Shown here: in pieces, positions 1 through 7,834 of the stretch | Numbering within the stretch: the first letter of the stretch is position 1 | Layout of the letters: the number at the start of each line of letters is the position of its first letter | Assembly (NCBI GenBank): GCA_964633225.1 | Contig: CAZWFQ010000072.1 | Coordinates: 1 to 16,208, forward strand | Direction: 5' to 3' | Source of the DNA: JAKQIM01 sp964633225 | Lineage (GTDB): Bacteria; Chloroflexota; Anaerolineae; Anaerolineales; UBA4823 | DNA length: 16,208 nucleotides | Translations under genes and position numbers: made by a program | The notes under the pieces: model-generated | Told to the model about the DNA's origin: nothing | The model's database searches: none | What the model saw: the letters and a program-made list of their open reading frames with translations, nothing else

Positions 1-133
1 CGGCCCATTCGAGGATCTCTCCTTGCGATTCAAAGCCATAAAAGCGGCCGCGCTTCGAGATCGATTGCACTGCGCGCAAGCGTTTAAGCCCCCCCATGGC
101 ATCTGCCCATTGATCGAAGATTTTCTCAAGCAT
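1..133 (-). CDS. Hypothetical protein, N-terminal fragment cut by window edge
   Basis: An open frame starts with ATG at 133 and runs without a stop off the left edge, giving 44 residues beginning MLEKIFDQWADAMGGLKRLR. It starts 8 nt after the stop codon of the FHA gene, with a purine-rich TAGGATG stretch just upstream, so it is probably the next gene of the same operon. I see no signal peptide, membrane segment or known motif in the visible part. In Actinobacteria the gene after fhaB encodes the phosphatase PstP, but this fragment does not resemble the start of a PP2C phosphatase. I do not recognise it. Confidence 0.55.
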   Translation of the reverse strand, partial: MLEKIFDQWADAMGGLKRLRAVQSISKRGRFYGFESQGEILEWA

Positions 134-141
134 CGGGCATC

Positions 142-576
142 CTACCCGATCTTAACCATCACCGCCACACTGCCCAGTCGCAGCTCGTCGCCATCGGTGA
201 TGACCACACTCGCCTCCACCGTTTCGCCGTTGATGAAAGTGCCGTTGGTTGAGCCCAGATCCTCCAGCCACCACTGCCCGTGGTGGTAGACGCAGCGGGC
301 ATGGCGGGCTGAAATGGTCTTGTCGTCGAGGGTTAGATCGCAAGCCGGGCTGCGGCCCAGCACGATCTCGGTTTTGGCAAAGCTGTGCAGCTGGGCGTCA
401 GCATCGGATGCCAGCTCAGACTTCAACTCCAGGCTGAGGGATGGGGCCTGGCGAGTCGCCATGGCCTCAGATTGCTGTTTTAGGTCGTGCCAAATGGTGT
501 ATAAGGCCCACCCTAAGAAGGCATACAGTAAGACCGCCATCAACAGGCGCAGGATCAAGAGGATAGGACCGCTCAT
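142..576 (-). CDS. Membrane-anchored FHA-domain protein (FhaB-like)
   Basis: This 144-residue protein has one N-terminal membrane segment (about residues 4-28), a short polar linker, and a C-terminal forkhead-associated domain (about 68-144). The FHA hallmarks are present: G74-R75, the S89/R91/H92 cluster, and the STNG turn at 109-112 with N111. FHA domains bind phosphothreonine peptides, so the protein probably recruits Ser/Thr-kinase substrates to the inner face of the membrane. Size and layout match actinobacterial FhaB, which is about 155 residues with an N-terminal helix. It lies 26 nt downstream of the FhaA-like gene, in the same order as fhaA-fhaB of mycobacteria. No strong Shine-Dalgarno is seen; GAGGT lies about 13 nt upstream. 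The domain is certain, the cellular role is inferred. Confidence 0.9.
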   Translation of the reverse strand: MSGPILLILRLLMAVLLYAFLGWALYTIWHDLKQQSEAMATRQAPSLSLELKSELASDADAQLHSFAKTEIVLGRSPACDLTLDDKTISARHARCVYHHGQWWLEDLGSTNGTFINGETVEASVVITDGDELRLGSVAVMVKIG

Positions 577-602
577 GGCGTGTATTGTACCTCACAAAGC
601 CC

Positions 603-1409
603 TCAGACCACCGTTTCGGGCGGCGGGGGGAGGTCTATTTCTTGGGTGGGTTCGGTGGGTGTTTCCCCTTCTTGCCCATAGACAATCGGCAGGCCAGCCA
701 GGGAGATCACGTCGCCGGGGGAGAGGGTGTGCTGGGTGATGGGCTGCCCGTTGACAAAGGTGCCGCCGGTTGAGCCCAGGTCAAAGATCACATAGCGGGG
801 CATCCCGCCGCTGACGGGCACCAGGCGCAGTTGGGCGTGTTGGCGCGAGACGCGCGGATCCTCCAGGGCCAGGTCATTGCCTGGGTCGCGGCCAATGGTG
901 ACCAGGGGGCGATCCACCACAAAGGTCTGCACGCCGTTGATGATCAAAAAATCGGGCGCAGGGAGGAACGACGCCCGCAGGCTGTGATACGCTTCGCCGG
1001 GCTCTGGACTGGCAAAGCTACCCAATTCCACGGTGCCGGTCTCTCCAAGATCGGATGAGTAACTGGCCTTTGCGGCTGCCTGCCGCGCGGCTGGGTTGGG
1101 TACAATGCGCAAGATAGGCGCCGCGGCCAGGGTCAGGCCTCGCTCGGCAGCCAGGCATTCCAGGCCGGCTCGTAAACGATCCTGGCGGGGCAGGTCGGCG
1201 GCCAGGGCCTGCGCTGCCTCGGGCGGCAGCACGATGGTGTACAGATCGGGGGCCAATGGGGGCTGGGCCGAACTCTCCATGGCCTGCTGCAGGCAGAGGC
1301 CCAGCACATCCGGAGCTTGCTTTGAATGGAACAGCTTTTCGGCCAGGCCTTCGATCAGGGCTTGCAGGCTGGCTTCCAGGCGGGCCAGTAATGACGTAAG
1401 AGAAGACAT
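603..1409 (-). CDS. FhaA-like protein: N-terminal DUF3662 domain plus C-terminal FHA domain
   Basis: This protein has 268 residues. About residues 1-115 resemble DUF3662, the N-terminal domain of FhaA: a short helix, then LARLEASLQALIEGLAEKLF and a mixed segment ending near ILRIVP. A linker of about 45 residues follows, then an FHA domain at about 160-250 with G173-R174, VSRQH (187-191) and GST (212-214). The usual Asn of the STNG turn is Gly here (G215), which may weaken or alter peptide contacts. The C-terminus is a short Pro/Glu-rich tail. The protein is about half the length of mycobacterial FhaA because the linker is short. It is first in an operon with the FhaB-like gene. No Shine-Dalgarno precedes the ATG; instead a perfect palindrome lies 2 nt upstream. 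A role in phosphothreonine signalling at the envelope follows from the family. Confidence 0.88.
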   Translation of the reverse strand: MSSLTSLLARLEASLQALIEGLAEKLFHSKQAPDVLGLCLQQAMESSAQPPLAPDLYTIVLPPEAAQALAADLPRQDRLRAGLECLAAERGLTLAAAPILRIVPNPAARQAAAKASYSSDLGETGTVELGSFASPEPGEAYHSLRASFLPAPDFLIINGVQTFVVDRPLVTIGRDPGNDLALEDPRVSRQHAQLRLVPVSGGMPRYVIFDLGSTGGTFVNGQPITQHTLSPGDVISLAGLPIVYGQEGETPTEPTQEIDLPPPPETVV

Positions 1410-1411
1410 GG

Positions 1412-1424
1412 GGTTAATTTAACC
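1412..1424. promoter_or_regulatory. Perfect palindrome GGTTAAtTTAACC abutting the FhaA-like start
   Basis: A 6-bp inverted repeat with a 1-nt centre sits 2 nt upstream of the ATG at 1409, where a ribosome binding site would normally lie. It could be an operator or simply chance in an AT-rich promoter region. No known regulator site is recognised. Confidence 0.35.
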
Positions 1425-1481
1425 ATAGATACCCGGAATATAGGGAGGTCTTTTTTAGAGCATGATAGACATAAAAGGGAT

Positions 1482-1498
1482 GTATAAAATGTTATACT
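1482..1498. promoter_or_regulatory. Inverted repeat GTATAA-aatg-TTATAC with a -10-like box, in the divergent intergenic region
   Basis: The 158-nt region between the FHA operon (minus) and archease (plus) is AT-rich and holds a 6-bp inverted repeat with a 4-nt spacer. On the plus strand its right arm gives TATACT (1493-1498), a good -10 hexamer, which would leave a leader of about 60-70 nt before archease. On the minus strand the left arm gives TATACA. I find no convincing -35 at 16-18 bp for either direction, so the promoter assignment is tentative. The symmetry may also be a regulator site serving both operons. Confidence 0.35.
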
Positions 1499-1567
1499 AA
1501 CAACGCATTCGAGAATTACCCAAATAATGATCGGATCGATACAAACCTTTGCGCTTGAGAAAATCTT

Positions 1568-1990
1568 ATGCCATCTGCCGGTTATCGCGAACATGCTCAT
1601 ACCGCTGATTGGGAGCTGGAAGCCTGGGCGCCCGACCTGCCGGCTTTGCTTGAAACAGCCGCCCGCGGCATGTATGCCATCTCGGGCACGCGCCTGGCTG
1701 CCGGTCCGCGCCGGGCGCAGAACCTGGAATTGAATACCCCAGACGCCGAAAGCCTGCTGGTGAAATTCTTGGGCGAGCTGCTCTGGCTGGCCCAGCAAGA
1801 TAGCCTGGCGTTTGACACCTTCGATCTGGATGTGCAGACCGGCCCGGATGGCATGTTGGCCCTACACGCCGTCTTAGAAGGCGCCCCCCTGGCTGGCTGC
1901 GAGAAAGAGATCAAGGCCGTTACCTACCATAACCTGGCCATCCGCAGCCGGGCTGGGCGTTTGGAAGTGAACATCGTTTTCGATGTCTGA
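1568..1990 (+). CDS. Archease (RtcB activator)
   Basis: Archease is a small protein that speeds guanylylation of the RNA ligase RtcB and allows multiple turnover. This 140-residue protein has the family signature at the N-terminus (HTADWELEAWAPDLPALLE, with D14) and at the C-terminus (IKAVTYHNLAIR, then LEVNIVFDV, with D139). The paired N- and C-terminal aspartates match the conserved metal-binding acidic residues of the family. Length is typical. The gene is followed 13 nt later by rtcB, which supports the function. The ATG at 1568 has only a weak GAGAA-type ribosome site, but it gives the normal N-terminus for the family. Annotation is confident. Confidence 0.93.
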   Translation: MPSAGYREHAHTADWELEAWAPDLPALLETAARGMYAISGTRLAAGPRRAQNLELNTPDAESLLVKFLGELLWLAQQDSLAFDTFDLDVQTGPDGMLALHAVLEGAPLAGCEKEIKAVTYHNLAIRSRAGRLEVNIVFDV

Positions 1991-2003
1991 AGCGAGGTGT
2001 TCA

Positions 2004-3455
<1,452 letters not shown>

Positions 3456-3557
3456 GCCGGATTAGAAAACCTTCATCTTGGTTTGGGCCTGGAACCGCTA
3501 AAATATCTCTGGCGTCTATCTTATGTGCTCATCCAACCGTGAAAGGAGATCTGAACC

Positions 3558-4190
3558 ATGTACAAGTTATTGATAACCCTGGCTGTGACAGCCCTGCTCC
3601 TGGCAGGCTGCGCTCCTGCCGCCCCAACCGAAGACCCACTTACGGCAGGACCGGCTTTGAACAACACCCCTCAGTCTGCTGAGCCTACCGCCTACCCTGC
3701 CCCCGAATCGAATCAACCTGCCCCAACGACGGCCCCTGAGAGCTACCTGCCCCCCGAGACGATTTACGTTGTCCCCACCGATTCGTCATCCTACCCCTAT
3801 CCTGAGCCCGAGGCACCGGTCTCTTCAGGCGGCAGCCAGGCGGCCGAATCCCTTTACGCGCCTCAGCCTGGTGACGAAGCACTCACCCGAAGCAACGTTT
3901 TCCCCGAGCTGGCGCAAAGCGAATTATTGCTCCGAGAAAGTCTCCCCGTCCAGGCGACCGCGCTGCTGCGTGGCAACCTGCCCGACCCCTGCCACCAACT
4001 GCGGGCCGTGATTACGGTGGATGCAGCTCAAAAGCGGGTAGATATCGAGCTGTATTCGCTTGCGGATCCAACCATGATCTGCATCACCGTGCTTGAGCCG
4101 TTCGAAGCCAATCTGCCGCTGGGCAGCTTCTCGGGCGGAGATTACAATGTATATGTAAATGGTGAGCTGTTGGGCACGATCGACCTGTAA
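3558..4190 (+). CDS. Secreted lipoprotein with Pro/Ser/Tyr-rich linker and C-terminal Ig-like domain
   Basis: This 210-residue protein starts with a lipoprotein signal peptide: K3, a hydrophobic core, and the lipobox LAGC with C18 as the predicted lipidated residue. About residues 19-105 are low-complexity, rich in Pro, Ser, Thr, Ala, Glu and Tyr, probably an extended spacer. About residues 110-210 look like an all-beta domain with ESLPVQATALLRGNLPDPC, then PFEANLPLG and a final YNVYVNGELLGTIDL strand pair. I recall this pattern from lipoproteins of Anaerolineae. C145 and C175 could form a disulfide. The ribosome site is strong (AAAGGAGAT, 3542-3550). The gene starts 102 nt after rtcB and probably has its own promoter; TTGGTT-15-TAAAAT upstream is only a weak candidate. 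Function is unknown; surface adhesion or ligand binding is a guess. Confidence 0.8.
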   Translation: MYKLLITLAVTALLLAGCAPAAPTEDPLTAGPALNNTPQSAEPTAYPAPESNQPAPTTAPESYLPPETIYVVPTDSSSYPYPEPEAPVSSGGSQAAESLYAPQPGDEALTRSNVFPELAQSELLLRESLPVQATALLRGNLPDPCHQLRAVITVDAAQKRVDIELYSLADPTMICITVLEPFEANLPLGSFSGGDYNVYVNGELLGTIDL

Positions 4191-4200
4191 GCCCGGCTGT

Positions 4201-4674
4201 TTAATCCCCTACAATGTCTGCTGCCAAAGCCCTGGTCAATTCGACCAGGGCTTTTACGGACAGGCGGATGTTCAGGCCGCGCTGTCCGCCTGAAACGTGG
4301 ATCTCGTCGAAGAGCCCCGAAAGCTCATCCAGTACCACCTGGAAGCCCTTGTTCATCAGGGCCAGGGCTGAGATGCCGCCGGCCTGCAGGCCGGTCAGTT
4401 GTTCAGCCTCTCGCTCGCTGGGCAGCGAGAGCTTCTTCTCGCCCACTGCTTTGGCCAGTTTCTTTAAGTCCACTTCAAATGGGCCGGGGATGATGGCCAG
4501 GATGGGCTTGCCCTTGCCTTCGCGCAGGATAACGATGGTCTTGAAAACTTGCTCTGGCGGCACGCCCAAAATCGAAGCTGTCTCCAGCGCGCCCAGCTTT
4601 TCGGGAGGCGTCTCAAAAGCCTGGTAAGGGATATGGTGAGACTCTAAGAGGCGGGTAACGTTGTTTGCTGGCAT
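4201..4674 (-). CDS. YbaK/EbsC-family aminoacyl-tRNA deacylase
   Basis: YbaK-family enzymes hydrolyse mischarged aminoacyl-tRNA, classically Cys-tRNA(Pro), in trans in the cytoplasm. The protein has 157 residues, the usual length. It shows VFKTIVI with K45, at the position of the essential lysine of Haemophilus YbaK, then AGGISALALMNKGFQVVLDE and IHVSGGQRGLNIRLS, the conserved substrate-pocket loops. The exact amino acid specificity (Cys, or another ProX/YbaK class) cannot be read from sequence alone. It is the last gene of a same-strand run, 15 nt after the methyltransferase, with no clear Shine-Dalgarno. Its 3' end converges on the lipoprotein gene with a 10-nt gap, and the terminator of that gene lies within its coding sequence. 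Confidence 0.88.
   Translation of the reverse strand: MPANNVTRLLESHHIPYQAFETPPEKLGALETASILGVPPEQVFKTIVILREGKGKPILAIIPGPFEVDLKKLAKAVGEKKLSLPSEREAEQLTGLQAGGISALALMNKGFQVVLDELSGLFDEIHVSGGQRGLNIRLSVKALVELTRALAADIVGD
4226..4254 (+). terminator. Rho-independent terminator of the lipoprotein gene, inside ybaK
   Basis: AAAGCCCTGGTC (4226-4237) pairs perfectly with GACCAGGGCTTT (4243-4254) around the 5-nt loop AATTC, giving a 12-bp stem. On the plus strand it runs into TTTT, and it lies about 36 nt after the lipoprotein stop. On the minus strand the run is only TTT and the hairpin precedes the ybaK stop, so plus-strand action is favoured. Confidence 0.7.
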
Positions 4675-4689
4675 AGAATGCGCTTTGGA

Positions 4690-5541
4690 CTAACGCCTGA
4701 CAAATATGCATGCCATGGATGGCATGGCCCAGTAAGAATGGCAGCCCAACAAGGCGCAGAGCACACGGTAATAGGCTGCTTGCAGTCTGGGTGGTTGCGC
4801 TCGTAAACGGTGTTCTGGCCGGGTTCCATATGGCTTATAGATGGGGAAATGCGCCCGGTATTCGTCAAAACTATTGAAAGTCTGGCAGACTGTATCGGGG
4901 CGGAATTTTTCCATCAGGACTTGTAGGTCAAACGGGGAGACGAATTCATTGCCTTGATCTTTCTTTTCGCGCCCCAACAGCCTGGCAATTCCTTTGCGCC
5001 GGTTGCCGGGTAGCCAGTGCAAGAAAGGCAGCCGGGTATCGTGCGGTACAACCGGGAACAGCTTGTTGGGTGTAGTGATCAATAGGCCCTGCGATGCAAT
5101 GCGGCCAATGTGTTGTAAGGCCGGGCGAATGTTGGGTTTGCCAATATGTTCCAGCGTCTCGATCGAGACGAATAATTCTGCAGAGCCGGCTTCGAGTGGA
5201 AGCGCCTCGACCTTGGATGGTATAAAGCGCATCCGATTGCTAACGCCGAAGATGTGTGCAATTGCTTCGGCCGCTTCGAGCCGAGTTGCAGCGGCATCGG
5301 CAGTAATGGTGGCCTTCCCGCCTGCTAATAAGTATGAAATTGAAAACCAGCCATGCCCTGCCCCACAGTCTACTGCCGTGGCGTGGGCAATATCAAAGCG
5401 CTGCGCCAGCGGCTGAACATAACTGCGCGTAAAGAAATCCAGGGTTCCGCCAATATCCAGATCTTGGTAAAAAGACCCTGTCAGGGTGGGGATTGCCCGG
5501 ATGCGGGTACACATTTCTTCTGTCAGCCCAGGGAACTGCAT
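4690..5541 (-). CDS. Class I SAM-dependent methyltransferase
   Basis: This 283-residue protein has a Rossmann-fold methyltransferase core of the Methyltransf_11/25 type. Motif I is AVDCGAGHGWFS (about 56-67), followed by an acidic-strand region at D82. The VEALPLEAGSAELFVS segment (111-126) leads into IETLEHIG, and TTPNK comes next. The C-terminal 100 residues, including FVSPFDLQVLMEKF, resemble small-molecule or glycan methyltransferases, but the substrate cannot be read. It starts 29 nt after the histidine kinase stop with AAGGAACC as ribosome site, and ends 15 nt before ybaK. It is therefore probably cotranscribed with the two-component genes. A functional link to them is unproven. Confidence 0.82.
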   Translation of the reverse strand: MQFPGLTEEMCTRIRAIPTLTGSFYQDLDIGGTLDFFTRSYVQPLAQRFDIAHATAVDCGAGHGWFSISYLLAGGKATITADAAATRLEAAEAIAHIFGVSNRMRFIPSKVEALPLEAGSAELFVSIETLEHIGKPNIRPALQHIGRIASQGLLITTPNKLFPVVPHDTRLPFLHWLPGNRRKGIARLLGREKKDQGNEFVSPFDLQVLMEKFRPDTVCQTFNSFDEYRAHFPIYKPYGTRPEHRLRAQPPRLQAAYYRVLCALLGCHSYWAMPSMACIFVRR

Positions 5542-5570
5542 GCGTGGTTCCTTGTTACAGCTTTGAGTCT

Positions 5571-6998
5571 TTACAAGCTCAACGTGAAAACTGCCCCGCC
5601 CTGGGGATGGTTGGCGGCGGTCAACTCACCGCCGTGCGCCCGGGCCAGTTGGCGGGCAATGGTCAATCCCAGGCCGCTGCCGCCTTCCTGGCGGGCGCGA
5701 GATTTATCGGCGCGATAAAAGCGTTCGAAAAGGTGTGGCAGGCTTTCGGGGGGGATACCAGGCCCGCTGTCGTGAACAGCCAGGTGGATTGAGCCGGGCG
5801 CGGCACTGCTGGCGGCGGCCGAAAGGGTCAGTTCGATCTGCCCGCTGTCGGGTGTATGGCGCATTGCATTCGAAAGCAGGTTGTTGAGCACCTGCTCAAT
5901 GCGCATAGGATCCAGCAATAATTGCACCGGGGCCAGCGCGGGGTTGGGGGCATAGACCAGGCTGATGTGGTGTGAGCCCGCCTGTGCCCGGAAGCGTTCT
6001 ACCACCCGGCCAACCAGGGCGGGGAAGTTGGTTGGAATCCGTTCAAGGGTCAACTGCCCGGCATCGGCCAGGGCCAGGGTGCGCAGGTCATCCACCAGGC
6101 GGGTGAGCAGCAAGTTCTGCTCGATAACCGGCTGCAAGTTTTCGGCGCTGAGTGGGTACACGCCATCTTGCATGGCCTCCAGGTTGGCACGCTGCACCGA
6201 AAGTGGTGTGCGCAGTTCGTGGGCAATATCGGCAGTCATGGCCCGGCGGGAGTCCTCAGCTTGTTGGAGTGAATCGGCCATGTGATTAAAAGCCAGTCCA
6301 AGCGTGTTCAGTTCATCGCCTTTGCCGCGCTGCGGAACGCGCTGTGAGAGGTCGCCCTGTGCCAGGCGGCGGGCAGCGCTGGTCAGCTCACGGATCGGGC
6401 GCAGCAACGTGTAAGCCATCAACAAGGCCAGCAGCAGCGATAGTGCCCCGGCAATCAGCCCGGCCCACAAAGCCGCCTGATTCAAACGGCTGATCAAGAA
6501 TTGTTCGTCACTGGCCGTATAGCCCATACCGCCCTGTGACCATAGGTAGCCAACAATTTGTCCGTTCACTTCCAGTGGGGTGGCCAGGTCTAGCTCGGCA
6601 TTGGTAAGCTGCCCGGCGGGGGCTGTGGTGGTATCTGCCAGCACCTGCCCGCTGGCATCGGCCAGGCGCAAGCCTTGACCCATCATGGAGCCCTGGCCGG
6701 TGGTGTGGCCGGCAGTGGGGGTGCGCTGCCACATTGGGCCCATCCCGCTGCCTCCACCCCCTCCGCCCCCGCTTCCACCGTACATATCAGAACTTAACAG
6801 TGCTTCGGCGCCTTCCCAGGATCCAGACTGCTGGTAAAAAGTTTCCAGGTCGGAGGTAAGCTGTTCCAGGCTGCGCAGTCCATTGCCAAACATAAAAGCC
6901 CGTACTTCGCGGGCTGTGTTTTGCCGGGCAATCAGGGCAACCGAGACCACCGAAACCAGCACGATCAATGTAAACGCAAGGAATAAACGTAAACGCAT
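5571..6998 (-). CDS. Two-component sensor histidine kinase with Met/Gly-rich extracytoplasmic loop
   Basis: The kinase has 475 residues. TM1 spans about 5-24, an extracytoplasmic segment 26-175, and TM2 about 177-198. A HAMP linker (200-250) is followed by a dimerisation helix with the phosphoacceptor H260 in DIAHELRTP. The HATPase domain shows an N box (EQVLNNLLSNAMRHTP), G1 (HDSGPGIP), an F box (LFERFYRADKS) and G2 (GGSGLGLTI). All catalytic boxes look intact. The sensor loop holds a glycine run (74-83) flanked by methionines (M72, M86, M89, M105, M106) and H98, unlike ordinary PAS or Cache sensors. It lies 66 nt downstream of the response regulator. The Shine-Dalgarno is weak (GGGGCTGG). 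Overall it is BaeS/CusS-like. The stimulus is unknown; a soft metal or envelope stress is plausible from the Met-rich loop. Confidence 0.93.
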   Translation of the reverse strand: MRLRLFLAFTLIVLVSVVSVALIARQNTAREVRAFMFGNGLRSLEQLTSDLETFYQQSGSWEGAEALLSSDMYGGSGGGGGGGSGMGPMWQRTPTAGHTTGQGSMMGQGLRLADASGQVLADTTTAPAGQLTNAELDLATPLEVNGQIVGYLWSQGGMGYTASDEQFLISRLNQAALWAGLIAGALSLLLALLMAYTLLRPIRELTSAARRLAQGDLSQRVPQRGKGDELNTLGLAFNHMADSLQQAEDSRRAMTADIAHELRTPLSVQRANLEAMQDGVYPLSAENLQPVIEQNLLLTRLVDDLRTLALADAGQLTLERIPTNFPALVGRVVERFRAQAGSHHISLVYAPNPALAPVQLLLDPMRIEQVLNNLLSNAMRHTPDSGQIELTLSAAASSAAPGSIHLAVHDSGPGIPPESLPHLFERFYRADKSRARQEGGSGLGLTIARQLARAHGGELTAANHPQGGAVFTLSL

Positions 6999-7064
6999 AC
7001 CAGCCCCGTTCTTATTTAGGGCCCCAGCGAGAGCCAGGTAGTCAGGTTGATGGCAGGCATTGGG

Positions 7065-7757
7065 TTACTCACCCTTTACAAAACGATACCCCACGCCGAA
7101 GACTGTTTCAATATAACGCGGGTTCTTTCGACCGCCGGCTGCATCAGGCTCCAACTTGGCGCGCAGGTTCTTGACGTGGGCGTCGATCGTGCGTTCGTAG
7201 CCCTCGTAGGCCGTGCCCTGGGTTGCTTCTAGCAATTGCAGCCGGCTGAAAGCCCGCCCTGGCTGAGAAGCCATGACCGTCAGCAGGCTGAATTCAGTGG
7301 GGGTCAGCTCAACCGTCTGCCCTGCGCGGGTAATGGTGTGCGCCTCCAGGTCGATCTCTAGATCGGCGCTGCGCAGTACCTGAGCCGGAGCAGCGGGCTC
7401 AGCCCGGCGCAGCAAGGCGCGCACGCGCGCCACCACCACCCGCGGCGAGAAAGGCTTGGGAATATAATCGTCCGCCCCCAGCTCCAGGCCAATCAATTGG
7501 TCTGTCTCATCCACGCGGGCGGTCAGCATGATGATCGGCGTGCTGCCTTTGCGGCGGATGGCACGCGCCACATCCAGGCCGTCCATGCCGGGCAGGTTCA
7601 GATCCAGGATCACCAGGTCTGGGTGTTTGTGTTCCCAGGTGGATAGGCCTGTATCGCCGCGTCCAGCCGCCAGCACGTTGAAACCGGCCTGCTCGAGATA
7701 CGAGCGCAGCACTTTCACTAGCTCGGGTTCATCTTCAATGATTAAAATGGTTGACAT
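7065..7757 (-). CDS. OmpR/PhoB-family response regulator
   Basis: This 230-residue regulator has a receiver domain with acidic residues E8/D9/E10, the phosphoacceptor D52 (LDLNLPGMDG), T79 and K101. Its winged-helix DNA-binding domain (about 130-230) ends in YIETVFGVGYRFV, the typical beta-hairpin wing. It is the partner of the downstream kinase. The frame stays open further upstream, but the ATG at 7757 gives the family-typical start MSTILIIEDE; a longer start would run through a terminator hairpin. No Shine-Dalgarno precedes it. A perfect TATAAT lies 6 nt upstream of the ATG, so the mRNA may be leaderless. OmpR-family proteins bind direct repeats with 10-11 bp spacing, and such an array lies at 8482-8525. 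Confidence 0.94.
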   Translation of the reverse strand: MSTILIIEDEPELVKVLRSYLEQAGFNVLAAGRGDTGLSTWEHKHPDLVILDLNLPGMDGLDVARAIRRKGSTPIIMLTARVDETDQLIGLELGADDYIPKPFSPRVVVARVRALLRRAEPAAPAQVLRSADLEIDLEAHTITRAGQTVELTPTEFSLLTVMASQPGRAFSRLQLLEATQGTAYEGYERTIDAHVKNLRAKLEPDAAGGRKNPRYIETVFGVGYRFVKGE

Positions 7758-7763
7758 AACATG

Positions 7764-7769
7764 ATTATA
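7764..7769 (-). promoter_or_regulatory. Consensus -10 box (TATAAT) right before the response regulator start
   Basis: The minus strand reads TATAAT, then 6 nt, then the ATG at 7757. Transcription would start at or next to the ATG, giving a leaderless message. At 17 bp spacing the -35 position reads CAGCTT, which is poor and lies inside the terminator hairpin, so activation or read-through may be needed. Confidence 0.45.
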
Positions 7770-7774
7770 TTCGA

Positions 7775-7820
7775 AAAACGAAGGTGAAGCTGTGCGAAAG
7801 CACAGCTTCACCTTCGTTTT
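7775..7820. terminator. Perfect 21-bp hairpin with GAAA loop: terminator after the Met/Gly-rich gene
   Basis: 7775-7795 and 7800-7820 are exact reverse complements (arms beginning AAAACGAAGGTG) around a 4-nt loop that reads GAAA on the plus strand and TTTC on the minus strand. A-run and T-run flanks make it a symmetric, bidirectional terminator. It lies 14 nt after the stop of the Met/Gly-rich gene and ends 17 nt before the regulator ATG, separating the two on the minus strand. Confidence 0.85.
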
Positions 7821-7834
7821 GGAACTCTCTTTGA

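Noticed and set aside
6750..6780. Glycine run in the kinase sensor loop as a sign of frameshift or repeat expansion error
   Set aside because: The frame is intact on both sides and all kinase motifs downstream are in frame. It is better read as a real low-complexity loop.
7016..7058. A 14-codon frame (MPAINLTTWLSLGP) between the regulator and kinase genes
   Set aside because: It has no clear ribosome site and no run of regulatory codons or attenuator hairpin, so a leader peptide cannot be supported.
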